NCBI GenBank assembly: GCA_902800065.1 | Contig: CADCDE010000022.1 | Location: 1 to 54,192 of the forward strand | Source of the DNA: an uncultured Ruminococcus sp. | GTDB taxonomy: Bacteria; Bacillota; Clostridia; Oscillospirales; Acutalibacteraceae | Direction of reading: 5' to 3' | Length of the DNA stretch: 54,192 bases | Shown here: positions 25,294 through 34,396 of the stretch, piece after piece | Layout: each line of letters opens with the position of its first letter | How positions within the stretch are numbered: the stretch's first letter is position 1 | Notes under the pieces: generated by a model | Told to the model about the DNA's origin: nothing | What the model saw: only the letters and a program-made list of their open reading frames with translations | The model's database searches: none | Position numbers and translations under genes: made by a program

Positions 25294-27117
25294 ATGGCAA
25301 AGACTATTGGTATTGACTTGGGTACAACTAATTCATGTGTAGCAGTTATTGAAGGCGGTGAGCCTGTTGTTATTGCAAATGCAGAGGGTTCAAGAACAAC
25401 TCCTTCTGTTGTTGCATTCGCAAAGAATGGTGAAAGACTTGTAGGTCAGGTCGCAAAACGTCAGGCAGTTTCAAATCCTGACAATACTATCGCTTCTATC
25501 AAAAGAAAAATGGGTTCTTCGTATAAAGTGAACATCAGCGGCAGAGATTACACACCTCAGGAAATTTCCGCTATGATCCTCGGCAAGCTCAAAAAGGATG
25601 CAGAAGCATATCTTGGTGAAACTGTAACTCAGGCTGTTATCACAGTCCCTGCTTACTTCACGGATGCTCAGCGTCAGGCTACAAAGGATGCAGGCAAAAT
25701 CGCAGGTCTTGATGTAAAGAGAATCATAAATGAACCTACGGCTGCCGCTCTTTCATACGGCGTTGACAAGGAAAATGACCAAAAGGTCATGGTATATGAC
25801 CTTGGCGGCGGTACATTCGATGTATCTATCATTGAAATGGGTGAAGGTGTTCAGGAGGTTCTCGCAACTGCAGGTAACAACCACCTCGGCGGTGATGACT
25901 TCGATCAGAAAATAATCGACTGGCTCGTTCAAAGCTTCAGAAATGATACAGGCATAGACCTTTCAGGTGACAAGACAGCTATGCAGCGTCTTAAGGATGA
26001 AGCAGAGAAAGCTAAAATAGAGCTTTCAGGCATTACAACAGCCGCTATAAATATCCCATTCATCACAGCAGATGTAACAGGTCCGAAGCATCTTGACTAT
26101 ACTCTTACAAGAGCTAAATTCAATGAGCTTACTGCTGACCTCGTTGAAAAAACAATGGGCCCTGTACGTCAGGCTCTCAAGGATTCAGGTCTCTCTATCA
26201 GTGAAATAGACAAAGTACTCATGGTCGGCGGTTCTTCAAGAATACCCGCTGTTCAGGAAGCTGTAAAATCACTTATCGGCAAAGATCCCTTCAAGGGCAT
26301 CAATCCTGATGAATGTGTTGCTATCGGTGCTGCTATTCAGGGCGGTGTACTTGGCGGTGAGGTTCAGGGACTTCTCCTCCTCGATGTAACTCCTCTTTCA
26401 CTCGGTGTTGAAACACAGGGCGGTGTTATGACAAAGATCATCGACAGAAATACAACTATCCCGACAAAGAAAAGTCAGATATTCTCTACTGCCGTTGACA
26501 ATCAGACACAGGTTGAAGTTAATGTCCTTCAGGGTGAGCGTGAGTTTGCAAAAGATAACAAACAGCTTGGTCTGTTCAAGCTTGACGGTATCCTTCCTGC
26601 AATGCGTGGCGTTCCTCAGATTGAAGTTACTTTTGATATAGATGCCAACGGTATCGTAAATGTATCTGCAAAAGACCTCGGTACAGGCAAGGAACAGCAT
26701 ATCACTATCACATCAAATACAAATATGAGCAAGGACGATATCGAAAAGGCTATCCGTGATGCTGAACAGTATGCTGCAGAGGATAAAAAACGCCGTGAGG
26801 AAGTTGACAGAAAGAATGATGCCGAAAATCTCGTATATGCAGTTGAAAAACTCATTTCCGAGAACGGTGACCATATTTCATCCGAGGACAAGGACGAGCT
26901 CCAGCAGAAGGTGGCAAGTGTTAAATCTGCTCTTGCACAGAATAATATGGACATGATCCAGTCAACCAAGGATGACCTTCAGAAGAAAATGTACGCTGTA
27001 TCAGAAAAACTCTATCAGGATGCTGCCGCACAGGGTGCTGCACAGCAGCAGGCTCCCCAGGGTAACAACGGTGTATATGAGGCAAACTACACAGAGGTCG
27101 ATGATAACGATCAGTGA
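25294..27117 (+). CDS. dnaK: Chaperone DnaK (Hsp70)
   Basis: A 607-residue Hsp70. The ATPase domain starts [16 protein letters not shown], with [39 protein letters not shown] and [11 protein letters not shown]. The substrate-binding domain follows [14 protein letters not shown], and a C-terminal lid ends in a Gln/Ala-rich tail. It folds and protects proteins with DnaJ and GrpE. I start at ATG 25294 after TTGGAGGTAA; the frame is open 27 codons further back through the intergenic repeat but without a start signal. A terminator follows. Confidence 0.97.
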   Translation: MAKTIGIDLGTTNSCVAVIEGGEPVVIANAEGSRTTPSVVAFAKNGERLVGQVAKRQAVSNPDNTIASIKRKMGSSYKVNISGRDYTPQEISAMILGKLKKDAEAYLGETVTQAVITVPAYFTDAQRQATKDAGKIAGLDVKRIINEPTAAALSYGVDKENDQKVMVYDLGGGTFDVSIIEMGEGVQEVLATAGNNHLGGDDFDQKIIDWLVQSFRNDTGIDLSGDKTAMQRLKDEAEKAKIELSGITTAAINIPFITADVTGPKHLDYTLTRAKFNELTADLVEKTMGPVRQALKDSGLSISEIDKVLMVGGSSRIPAVQEAVKSLIGKDPFKGINPDECVAIGAAIQGGVLGGEVQGLLLLDVTPLSLGVETQGGVMTKIIDRNTTIPTKKSQIFSTAVDNQTQVEVNVLQGEREFAKDNKQLGLFKLDGILPAMRGVPQIEVTFDIDANGIVNVSAKDLGTGKEQHITITSNTNMSKDDIEKAIRDAEQYAAEDKKRREEVDRKNDAENLVYAVEKLISENGDHISSEDKDELQQKVASVKSALAQNNMDMIQSTKDDLQKKMYAVSEKLYQDAAAQGAAQQQAPQGNNGVYEANYTEVDDNDQ

Positions 27118-27150
27118 TTTCCTGAAAAATAAAAAATTCTGAAAAAATAC

Positions 27151-27186
27151 GGGAAAACCCGAGATTTATTGGGTTTTCCCTTTTTT
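27151..27186 (+). terminator. Terminator after dnaK
   Basis: Perfect 10-bp stem GGGAAAACCC / GGGTTTTCCC with a T6 tail. It separates dnaK from dnaJ, which has its own promoter. Confidence 0.9.
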
Positions 27187-27197
27187 CAAATTTATTC

Positions 27198-27226
27198 TTG
27201 AAATTTCTTTGATAATGTATTATTAT
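27198..27226 (+). promoter_or_regulatory. Promoter of dnaJ
   Basis: TTGAAA, 17-bp spacer, TATTAT. No CIRCE follows it. Confidence 0.65.
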
Positions 27227-27282
27227 TATAGTCAGAATATATAATTATTCATTATGCATTGTACAATTTTGGGGGAATTTAT

Positions 27283-28428
27283 ATGGCAGATAAAAGAGAT
27301 TATTATGAAGTTCTTGAAGTGCAGAAAGGTGCCTCGGATGATGAACTGAAAAAGGCGTTCAGAAAACAGGCTAAAAAGTATCATCCGGATCTTCATCCTA
27401 ACGATAAAGAGGCAGAAGCTAAATTCAAGGAAGTAAATGAGGCTTATGAAGTTCTTTCCGACAAGGAAAAACGTGCAAGATATGACAGATTCGGCTTTGC
27501 AGGCGTTGACCCGAATTACGGTGCAGGCTCGGCAGCCTATGGCGGAGGAAATCCGTTCAGTCAGGATATCGACCTTAATGATATATTCAACAGCTTTTTC
27601 GGCGGCTTCGGCGGAGGCGGCAGCCGTAATAAAAATGCTCCACGAAAAGGCTCGGATGTGGAGGTATCACTGACTATATCCTTTGAGGAAGCAGCAAAGG
27701 GCTGCAAAAAAGATCTTCAGTATGAGATAGTTGATACCTGCAAGGAATGTAACGGAACAGGTGCCGAAAGCGGTGCAAATATGAAGACTTGTCCTGTCTG
27801 CAACGGCAAAGGTCAGGTCACTGTCAGCAAGAGAACGCCATTCGGTGTTGTACAGACCTCTCAGACCTGTGAAAAATGCCGTGGAAAAGGAAAGATAATT
27901 GAAAAACCATGCCAGAAATGCTCGGGTGCGGGCAGGATAAGGATTACAAAAAATATCTCTGTAACGGTTCCTGCCGGAATAACTCAGGATCAGCCGCTTA
28001 CCATAATTGGTCACGGCAACTGTGGCTACAACGGAGGAACATCGGGTGACCTTAATGTCTATATAAATATAAAAAGACATGAGATATTTGAACGTAAGGG
28101 TGACGATGTATGGTGTGAGATACCTCTCACATTCGCACAGGCGGCTCTCGGACATGAAGTGATTGTTCCGACTCTCGATGGAAAGGTAAGCTATCCTGTT
28201 CATGCCGGAACTCAGCCTAATGATGTATTCAAGCTCAAGGGCAAGGGCATACAGCATCTCAGAGGCAAGGGCAGAGGTGACCAGTATGTGAAGGTGACTA
28301 TTGAAGTACCACGTAATCTTAATAATGAACAGAAAAAGGCTCTGCAGAATTTCGATTCGCTTTGCCAGTCATCCAATTATCAGAAAAGCACGGGCTTCTT
28401 TGAAAAAGTCAAAAAACTCTTTAATTAA
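27283..28428 (+). CDS. dnaJ: Chaperone DnaJ (Hsp40)
   Basis: A 381-residue type I J-protein that delivers substrates to DnaK and stimulates its ATPase. The J-domain contains the HPD motif ([10 protein letters not shown], near residue 33), then a Gly/Phe-rich segment (about 75-125). Four CxxCxGxG zinc repeats follow ([32 protein letters not shown]), then the C-terminal substrate domains. I start at ATG 27283, where the product begins [13 protein letters not shown], with GGGGGAA upstream. It has its own promoter after a terminator, so its control may differ from that of dnaK. Confidence 0.97.
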   Translation: MADKRDYYEVLEVQKGASDDELKKAFRKQAKKYHPDLHPNDKEAEAKFKEVNEAYEVLSDKEKRARYDRFGFAGVDPNYGAGSAAYGGGNPFSQDIDLNDIFNSFFGGFGGGGSRNKNAPRKGSDVEVSLTISFEEAAKGCKKDLQYEIVDTCKECNGTGAESGANMKTCPVCNGKGQVTVSKRTPFGVVQTSQTCEKCRGKGKIIEKPCQKCSGAGRIRITKNISVTVPAGITQDQPLTIIGHGNCGYNGGTSGDLNVYINIKRHEIFERKGDDVWCEIPLTFAQAALGHEVIVPTLDGKVSYPVHAGTQPNDVFKLKGKGIQHLRGKGRGDQYVKVTIEVPRNLNNEQKKALQNFDSLCQSSNYQKSTGFFEKVKKLFN

Positions 28429-28436
28429 CATATTTT

Positions 28437-28478
28437 CGGGGGATAAGGCTGTTTTTGCTTTATCCCCCCCCGTTTTTT
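28437..28478 (+). terminator. Terminator after dnaJ
   Basis: Stem GGGGGATAA / TTATCCCCC (with minor variation) and a T7 tail. Confidence 0.85.
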
Positions 28479-28511
28479 TATACATAAATTGAACAAATTT
28501 TACAGAAAATG

Positions 28512-28540
28512 TTGATTATTAAAAAAATATTTGTTATAAT
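28512..28540 (+). promoter_or_regulatory. Promoter of ppk
   Basis: TTGATT, 17-bp spacer, TATAAT, 56 bp before the start. Confidence 0.65.
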
Positions 28541-28596
28541 ATTATATTAACATGACAGTCTTTGGAATATATTTTTGTAAGAAAGGTTGATATATC

Positions 28597-30798
28597 TTGG
28601 GCGAAAAGAAAAAAGATGATGAAAAATCAAAAAAATCAAAATCAACTCCCAAAACAGCTAAGATATTTTCCGATGCTGAATTTCCCTATCTCAACAGGGA
28701 ACTTAGCTGGATGGATTTTAACAGCCGTGTTCTTGAGGAGGCTTTTGAAAAGGAAAATCCTGTTTTTGAAAGGGTGAAATTTCTCTCCATCACAGAGTCG
28801 AATCTTGATGAATTTTTTATGGTAAGAGTTGCAGGAGTAATGGACAGGATGCATTCAAAGCCTAATGACAAGGATGCTTCGGGAATGACTCCCGTTCAGC
28901 AGTTTGAAAAGCTGACTGCAAAAATAAGAGAGTTTGTCAAAAAACAGTATTCGTGTCTGCACCGTTCAATTATCCCTGCACTCAAAAAATGCAAGCTGAA
29001 ATTTCTTAAAATAAAAGACCTGAACAAATCACAGAAACAGACAATAGATGAATATTTCGATAAATTTATATTTCCTGTACTGACTCCTCTTGCAGTGGAT
29101 ACCTCAAGACCTTTTCCGATTCTTGCCAACAGAAGCCTTAATATTGCAGTAAGGCTTATAAATGAAGCCGGTGAAGATATATTTGCGGTAGTTCAGGTGC
29201 CGTCTATCCTTCCGAGATTCATTGAGGTACAATCTGATTCCGGAAGATGCTTTGTAATGCTTGAGGATATCATAATAAGCCGTCTTTCAGAACTGTTTGA
29301 GCTTTATGAGATACAGGCATACTGCCCCTTCAGGATAACAAGGGATTCCGATCTTGATATTGATGAAGATGCTGATGATTTATTGGTCGAGATAGAACAC
29401 TCTCTCAAAAAACGTCAGCGTGGTGATCCTGTACGTCTTGAAATAATTTCAAAGTGCGATGAAGCACTTAAAAAATTCCTTATAGATATGCTCGAGGTCG
29501 AAAATGAGATAATACATGAAGTTCCCGGACCTCTTGACCTTACTTTTCTTTCAAAATTTGCAGGCATCGAAAATGTTTCCGATGAACTGAAGTTCGATCC
29601 GATAACGCCTGTGAATCCTCCTGCTGATTTCTATGGATATGACGATATATTCGAGGCGATAAGAGAAAAGGATAGAATGGTACATCACCCTTATGAGAGT
29701 TTTGAAGCGGTCATAAAATTCGTCAATCAAGCGGCAAATGATAAAGATGTACTTGCAATAAAACAGACTCTTTACAGAGTCAGCGGAAATTCCCCGATAA
29801 TAGCCGCTCTTATAAAAGCAGCTGAAAATGGAAAACAGGTAACTGTACTTGTTGAACTCAAGGCAAGGTTTGATGAAGAAAATAATATCGGCTGGGCGAA
29901 AAAACTCGAAAAAGCAGGTTGTCATGTAATATACGGCCTTGCGGGACTTAAAACCCACTGTAAGATAGTCCTTGTTGTAAGGCGTGAACAGGACAGCATA
30001 AGACGTTATCTTCACATGGGTACGGGCAATTACAATGATATCACGGCACGTTTCTATACCGATATAGGGATGTTTACCTGTGATGAAAAATTCGGTGAGG
30101 ATGCGTCATCTCTCTTTAATGTCATTACGGGTTATTCGACTCCCCCGGTTTATAATAAAATGAAAGTAGCTCCCACAGGATTAAGGTCATTCTTTGAAGA
30201 AATGATAAAAAATGAAACGGATAATGCAAAAAAAGGCTTGCCTTCGGGTATCACTGCAAAAATAAATTCACTCGTTGACCCCGATATCATAAAACTGCTC
30301 TATCAGGCTTCACAGGCAGGTGTAAAGATAACTCTGATAGTGCGTGGAATATGCTGTTTGGTGCCGAATATCAAGGGAATAAGCGAAAATATACAGGTCA
30401 GGAGCATTGTCGGACAGCTCCTCGAACACAGCCGTATATTCATATTCGAGAACGCAGGTCAGCCTAAAATATATATGGGTTCAGCCGACTGGATGCAGAG
30501 AAATCTTGACAAGAGAGTTGAGCTTGTATTCCCGATAGAAGATCCCGATTTGATAAAGCGTTCCTTCAGAATCATTGATACGCTCAAAAAGGATGTCCTC
30601 AATACGAGAATACAAAAAAATGACACGACCTATGAGCTTCTTGACAGGCGTGGCAAAAAAATACATAATTCTCAGCGTGAATTTTCAGATATGGCTAAAA
30701 AGGCTCTCGCTTCAAAAAAGAATACCGTTGACGAGGAAAGGCAGTTCATTCCTCTTACAAGCGAAAACTTCAAGAAAAATTATGATGAAAATTTATGA
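28597..30798 (+). CDS. ppk: Polyphosphate kinase (PPK1)
   Basis: A 733-residue enzyme that polymerises the gamma-phosphate of ATP into polyphosphate. A Lys/Ser-rich leader of about 25 residues precedes the N-domain, which begins YLNRELSWMDFNSRVLEEA. The head domain includes FPVLTPLAVDTSRPFP. The phospholipase-D-like catalytic half has VLAIKQTLYRVSGNSPI, the phosphorylated-histidine region GLKTHCKIVLVVRRE, and RRYLHMGTGNYND, which carries the second histidine. The TTG start follows GAAAGG by ten bases; no ATG fits better. It is transcribed alone or together with the phosphofructokinase downstream. Confidence 0.95.
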   Translation: MGEKKKDDEKSKKSKSTPKTAKIFSDAEFPYLNRELSWMDFNSRVLEEAFEKENPVFERVKFLSITESNLDEFFMVRVAGVMDRMHSKPNDKDASGMTPVQQFEKLTAKIREFVKKQYSCLHRSIIPALKKCKLKFLKIKDLNKSQKQTIDEYFDKFIFPVLTPLAVDTSRPFPILANRSLNIAVRLINEAGEDIFAVVQVPSILPRFIEVQSDSGRCFVMLEDIIISRLSELFELYEIQAYCPFRITRDSDLDIDEDADDLLVEIEHSLKKRQRGDPVRLEIISKCDEALKKFLIDMLEVENEIIHEVPGPLDLTFLSKFAGIENVSDELKFDPITPVNPPADFYGYDDIFEAIREKDRMVHHPYESFEAVIKFVNQAANDKDVLAIKQTLYRVSGNSPIIAALIKAAENGKQVTVLVELKARFDEENNIGWAKKLEKAGCHVIYGLAGLKTHCKIVLVVRREQDSIRRYLHMGTGNYNDITARFYTDIGMFTCDEKFGEDASSLFNVITGYSTPPVYNKMKVAPTGLRSFFEEMIKNETDNAKKGLPSGITAKINSLVDPDIIKLLYQASQAGVKITLIVRGICCLVPNIKGISENIQVRSIVGQLLEHSRIFIFENAGQPKIYMGSADWMQRNLDKRVELVFPIEDPDLIKRSFRIIDTLKKDVLNTRIQKNDTTYELLDRRGKKIHNSQREFSDMAKKALASKKNTVDEERQFIPLTSENFKKNYDENL

Positions 30799-30818
30799 CA
30801 GTTTTTTTCAATATTCTA

Positions 30819-30847
30819 TTGTAAATTTATTGAAAATGGTGTAAAAT
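30819..30847 (+). promoter_or_regulatory. Promoter of the phosphofructokinase gene
   Basis: TTGTAA, 17-bp spacer, TAAAAT, 40 bp before the start. Confidence 0.55.
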
Positions 30848-30887
30848 TGTCATTGATATATTATGCGGTAAAGGAGTGTTTTTTTAA

Positions 30888-31970
30888 ATGAAAAGAGTTG
30901 GAATACTTACAAGCGGCGGTGACTGTCAGGGACTGAACTCGGCTATAAGAGGTCTTGCAAAGGGCTTGTATGAACATTATGGAAATCAGGTCGAAATTTA
31001 TGGCATCATTGACGGCTACAGAGGTCTTATCGAGGGTGAATACCGTCTTATGAAGCCTGAGGATTTTTCGGGCATACTCACAGTCGGCGGAACTATCCTC
31101 GGAACTTCAAGACAGCCGTTCAAGCTTATGCGTGTAATTGACGACGAAACAAGTGTTGATAAAGTTGCAGAAATGAAGAAGCATTACAACGAAATGAAGC
31201 TGGATTGTCTTGTGGTACTCGGCGGAAACGGTACTCACAAGAGTGCGAATATGCTTTCGGAGGAAGGGCTGAATGTTGTCAGTATGCCGAAGACCATTGA
31301 CAATGATATATGGGGAACAGATGTAACATTCGGATTCCAGAGTGCCGTTGATATAGCTACAAATGTAATCGACTGTATACACACTACGGCAACTTCACAC
31401 GGACGTGTATTTATCGTTGAATGTATGGGACACAAAGCCGGTTGGCTGACACTTTATGCAGGTGTTGCGGGCGGTGCTGATGTAATACTTATTCCTGAAA
31501 TACCATATAAAATAAAGAATGTCATCAACTGTATCAAGAAACGTACAAAAGAGGGAAAGACTTTCTCTATACTTGCAGTAGCGGAAGGTGCAATTGAAGA
31601 AGATATCGCAAAGCTCCCCAAGAAAAAGAGAAAAGAAGCAATGGCAAATCTGATGTACCCGTCAATTTCATATAAAATAGCCCATGAAATAGAAGAAGCA
31701 ACAGGTCAGGAAACTCGTGTCACGGTTCCGGGACATTTCCAGAGAGGCGGAAGCCCCGATGCTTATGACAGATTCATTACAACACGCTTCGGTGCAGCGG
31801 CTGCACAGTTTATCATAGAAGAAAGATATGGTTTTATGACAGGCATGGTTAATGGTGAGATAGTTCCCGTACCGCTTAAAGAGGTTGCAGGAAAACTCAA
31901 GGAAGTTCCCGTTGACAGCCCTGTTATAAAATCAGCCAAGAGTATCGGAATCAGCTTCGGTGACGAATAA
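30888..31970 (+). CDS. pfkA: 6-phosphofructokinase, unusual (mixed ATP/PPi signature)
   Basis: A 360-residue phosphofructokinase of glycolysis. It begins VGILTSGGDCQGLNSAIRG and keeps the catalytic aspartates in PKTIDNDIWG (134-142), the MGHKAGWL region and PGHFQRGGSPD. Phosphoryl-donor positions are mixed: the loop that reads GGDG in ATP enzymes is GGNGT here (Asn114, Gly115), pointing to ATP at position 104 of E. coli numbering. Lys135 before TIDND is typical of pyrophosphate-dependent enzymes. Asn in place of the Mg-binding Asp is also unusual. The donor cannot be decided from sequence. A GGAGTG site precedes the ATG. Confidence 0.88.
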   Translation: MKRVGILTSGGDCQGLNSAIRGLAKGLYEHYGNQVEIYGIIDGYRGLIEGEYRLMKPEDFSGILTVGGTILGTSRQPFKLMRVIDDETSVDKVAEMKKHYNEMKLDCLVVLGGNGTHKSANMLSEEGLNVVSMPKTIDNDIWGTDVTFGFQSAVDIATNVIDCIHTTATSHGRVFIVECMGHKAGWLTLYAGVAGGADVILIPEIPYKIKNVINCIKKRTKEGKTFSILAVAEGAIEEDIAKLPKKKRKEAMANLMYPSISYKIAHEIEEATGQETRVTVPGHFQRGGSPDAYDRFITTRFGAAAAQFIIEERYGFMTGMVNGEIVPVPLKEVAGKLKEVPVDSPVIKSAKSIGISFGDE

Positions 31971-31978
31971 ATTATATA

Positions 31979-32007
31979 TTGCCAAAATAAAAAAAATCGT
32001 GTATAAT
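31979..32007 (+). promoter_or_regulatory. Promoter of the PH-domain gene
   Basis: TTGCCA, 17-bp spacer, TATAAT. It overlaps the left arm of the terminator that follows pfkA. Confidence 0.55.
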
Positions 32008-32048
32008 ATGCGGAGAAAGTAAAATTTTTCCGCATATTTTGTTTTTTT
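32005..32048 (+). terminator. Terminator after pfkA
   Basis: Stem AATATGCGGA / TCCGCATATT (32005-32038) with a T-rich tail. Its left arm contains the end of the -10 box of the next promoter. Confidence 0.8.
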
Positions 32049-32064
32049 AAGGAGGTTTTTTTGT

Positions 32065-32463
32065 ATGTCCAAAAAGAAAAAAGAAGATTATATAATGCGT
32101 GAAAGAAAGAGATGGGCTTTTTTGGGAATACCTTGGACTTTTACTGTTTATACTCTCAAAGAAAAAAAACTCGTTATTGACAGGGGATTGTTTACAAGCA
32201 TAAGAGAGGAGATACTTTTGTATCGTATAGTTGATATGAGTTATTCGAGAACTCTCGGTCAAAAGATATTCGGTATGGGTACAGTGAAGGTCTATTCAAA
32301 GGATAAGACAAACCCTTCTCTTGAAATAAAAAATATCAGGCATTCAAATGACTTTTACGAAAGTCTTTCTGAAGCGGTGGAAAGGGACAGGATAAGAATG
32401 AAAATGCGTCAGAGTGAGCTTATAGATGTTGATTATCCGACAGATGCCGACAGTGATACCTGA
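32065..32463 (+). CDS. Bacterial PH-domain protein (bPH2/DUF304-like)
   Basis: A 132-residue protein with a bacterial pleckstrin-homology-like fold: YTLKEKKLVIDRGLFTSIREEILLYRIVDMSYSRTLGQKIFGMGTVKVYSKDKTNPSLEIKNI is split over strands typical of bPH2, quoted here only for its key pieces LxIDRG, LYRIVDM and GTVKVYS. Unlike many bPH2 proteins it has no transmembrane helices; it may dock on a membrane partner. AAGGAGG lies ten bases before the ATG. The next small membrane-protein gene could be that partner, which is a guess. Confidence 0.75.
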   Translation: MSKKKKEDYIMRERKRWAFLGIPWTFTVYTLKEKKLVIDRGLFTSIREEILLYRIVDMSYSRTLGQKIFGMGTVKVYSKDKTNPSLEIKNIRHSNDFYESLSEAVERDRIRMKMRQSELIDVDYPTDADSDT

Positions 32464-32483
32464 ATTTTGCGGGGAGAAAATAG

Positions 32484-32699
32484 ATGTTAAGTTTTATCTT
32501 GCTTGTTATTATAATTTTTGTATTGCTTGCAGTGATATGCTTTGGTACTATGATGGCAGTGGTACCATATATATTTCAGGCAATTTTTGTGTGTTTATGT
32601 GTGTGGCTGTTTTTTAGCAAAACTGAAGGGTGTTTGAAGCAGATATTTAAAATAGCCGTAGTGATAGCTTTGATCATAGTTTTTTTTACATGGTCATAG
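32484..32699 (+). CDS. Small membrane protein, unknown function
   Basis: A 71-residue, almost entirely hydrophobic protein with two or three predicted membrane segments (about 2-24, 26-45 and 52-70). GGGGAG precedes the ATG by eight bases, and it follows the PH-domain gene by 20 bp, which suggests cotranscription. I recognise no family. Confidence 0.55.
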   Translation: MLSFILLVIIIFVLLAVICFGTMMAVVPYIFQAIFVCLCVWLFFSKTEGCLKQIFKIAVVIALIIVFFTWS

Positions 32700-32746
32700 A
32701 GGAATTTTTGGATATTTCTTTGAATAAAACTTGCACAAAAATTAAA

Positions 32747-32781
32747 CATAGAATTGAAATTATGTGTATTTTATGATATAA
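32747..32781 (+). promoter_or_regulatory. Promoter left upstream of the interrupted regulator
   Basis: TTGAAA, 17-bp spacer, TATAAT in the 32750-32782 stretch. It now reads straight into a family B repeat rather than into a complete gene. Confidence 0.55.
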
Positions 32782-32796
32782 TGAGTAATGAAATTT

Positions 32797-32889
32797 ATAG
32801 TAAACGACAAAATAAATTGCTCTATGTCATTCCGAGCAAAGCGAGGAATCTTTGAAAGATTCTTCGTCACTTCGTTCCTCAGAATGACA
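32797..32889. repeat. Palindromic repeat, family B, truncated copy
   Basis: A 93-bp stretch matching 50841-50933: an outer arm (ATAGTAAACGACAAAATAAA), TTGCTCTA, then the palindromic GTCATTCCGAG...CTCAGAATGACA core. The right outer arm present at 50948-50962 is missing. The copy joins directly to the coding remains of a regulator gene. Confidence 0.8.
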
Positions 32890-32894
32890 AAAGC

Positions 32895-33298
32895 TTCTGA
32901 ATAACTGTGAAAGTGCTCAGGACTTGGTCTATATTGAACGTACAAAGCTGTTGGGAATAGAGAGCGGTGACAAAATGCCGAGTCCCGATGATGTCGTTTC
33001 GATGTCAAAGGTCTATAATGCTCCCGAACTGTGCAACTATTATTGTACTAAGCAATGCCCAATAGGCAAGGATAAAGAAACACTTATATACGAAGATCTG
33101 AGTGAGATCGCTGTCAGGCTCATGTCAGCCCTTCATTTTTTAAATAAATCCAATGATACTATCTACCAGATACTTGAAGACGGTAGAATAGACGAATATG
33201 AGAGAGAGGATTTCAAAAAGGTTATTTCAACTCTTAAAAAGCTCTCATACTGTGCGGATTCGCTTGAACTTTGGGCAAAGAAAAACGGACTTGAATAA
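32895..33298 (+). pseudogene. XRE-type regulator with its DNA-binding N-terminus lost
   Basis: The readable product is a C-terminal regulator fragment. YIERTKLLGIESGDKMPSPDDVVSMSKVYNAPELCNYYC is quoted in pieces: the ESGDKMPSPDDV and KVYNAPEL segments match the end of an XRE helix-turn-helix domain, and NYYCTKQCPIG plus the following helical region (to Leu123) are found in a known class of such proteins. The frame is open back to a TGA inside the family B repeat and the first helices are absent. The best start, TTG 32924, has no ribosome site. The insertion, with deletion of the 5' end, most likely inactivated the gene. Confidence 0.6.
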
Positions 33299-33312
33299 TT
33301 TTTTATAAATAC

Positions 33313-33341
33313 TTGAAAATATCAATTAAATGCGATAGAAT
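33313..33341 (+). promoter_or_regulatory. Promoter of the 131-residue hypothetical gene
   Basis: TTGAAA, 17-bp spacer, TAGAAT. Confidence 0.6.
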
Positions 33342-33380
33342 ATATTATAATATTATTATATTTGAGGAGGCTTGATCCTG

Positions 33381-33773
33381 TTGATTTTTGAAGGTATTTC
33401 CGAAACACTTGAAGCATCTGAACTTGAACTGAATTTTAAGAAATTTTTTGAAGTATACGGGGACAAGCCTAAGAATATCACTGCACTCAAAGACCTGTAC
33501 GAACTTGCATACAGACAATGGGATACCTTTGAGCCTGTTTCTGATGATACATACAAAAAACTGACAGAATATCTGATGTCTGCATTGAAATTGAATTCGT
33601 ATGAAATTATGGATGTTATATTAAGCATCATTGAAAATCTTTCTCTTAAGGAGGTTTTTCAGTATATTGTCAGTGAAAAGGATAATATACGCAATATCTC
33701 TGTCAGAGAACTCGTTGAAGAAGCAGAAAATGACTATGCTGATATTATAGGTGATCCTTTCAGTGCATTATAA
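33381..33773 (+). CDS. Conserved-looking helical protein, unknown function
   Basis: About 130 residues, acidic and mainly alpha-helical, with no membrane segment or known motif. I choose TTG 33381 because GAGGAGG ends ten bases upstream; TTG 33372 would be only one base from it. Its own promoter and a following terminator make it a single-gene unit. I do not recognise it. Confidence 0.6.
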   Translation: MIFEGISETLEASELELNFKKFFEVYGDKPKNITALKDLYELAYRQWDTFEPVSDDTYKKLTEYLMSALKLNSYEIMDVILSIIENLSLKEVFQYIVSEKDNIRNISVRELVEEAENDYADIIGDPFSAL

Positions 33774-33777
33774 GAAA

Positions 33778-33812
33778 AAACGGCATTTTCCTTTTATCGA
33801 AAAATGCCGTTT
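33778..33812 (+). terminator. Terminator after the hypothetical gene
   Basis: Stem AAACGGCATTTT / AAAATGCCGTTT with a short T-rich tail. Confidence 0.75.
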
Positions 33813-33841
33813 AGTTATATTATTTCAAGAGGTGGTATTTT

Positions 33842-34393
33842 GTGAAGAAATTTGTGAAAATATCGTTAGCTCTCACGCTTTCGATTATTTTTTGTATATC
33901 AGGTTGTTCTAACAATAAGGATGAAGCTGAATCATCTGTCGAAAATGTATCAGTTGTAAGCACTGTATTTTCGACTTATGAAAAGAATACGCTTAGGGAA
34001 GCTGTTGAAACACCTTTAGAAATTGCCTGTACAACTCTTTATGAATGTGTATGCAAAGGCTCAGTGAATCAAAAAACAGTTGAAGGCAGATCGTTTTCAT
34101 TTAAAAAAAAACTACCCATGAACAATGCCTCTCCGACAGATAAAAAAAATATAGCAAACAAACTGACTATTGCTGATGCTATCGAATATTTCGAGCTTCA
34201 GGAGGTATATTCTGATGATAATATCCGTGAGTACGGCTATATGACAGCCTCCTACAGTGATGTGGATATCATAAAGGGAACTGTCGTGAAAATAGAAAGC
34301 ATAAAGAAAATATGTGAGGATTACAAAATATTTGACAGCACACAGACAAAGCTGGGAGATTTCATAAACGCAAATTTACTTCTTTCAAAGTAA
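33842..34393 (+). CDS. Predicted lipoprotein, unknown function
   Basis: A 183-residue protein with a lipoprotein signal peptide; the lipobox is ISGC, putting the lipidated cysteine at residue 22. The mature part is mixed alpha/beta, with three more cysteines (CTTLYECVC), and matches no family I know. AGAGGTGG precedes the GTG start. It converges on birA with only three bases between the two stop codons. Confidence 0.7.
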   Translation: MKKFVKISLALTLSIIFCISGCSNNKDEAESSVENVSVVSTVFSTYEKNTLREAVETPLEIACTTLYECVCKGSVNQKTVEGRSFSFKKKLPMNNASPTDKKNIANKLTIADAIEYFELQEVYSDDNIREYGYMTASYSDVDIIKGTVVKIESIKKICEDYKIFDSTQTKLGDFINANLLLSK

Positions 34394-34396
34394 TAT

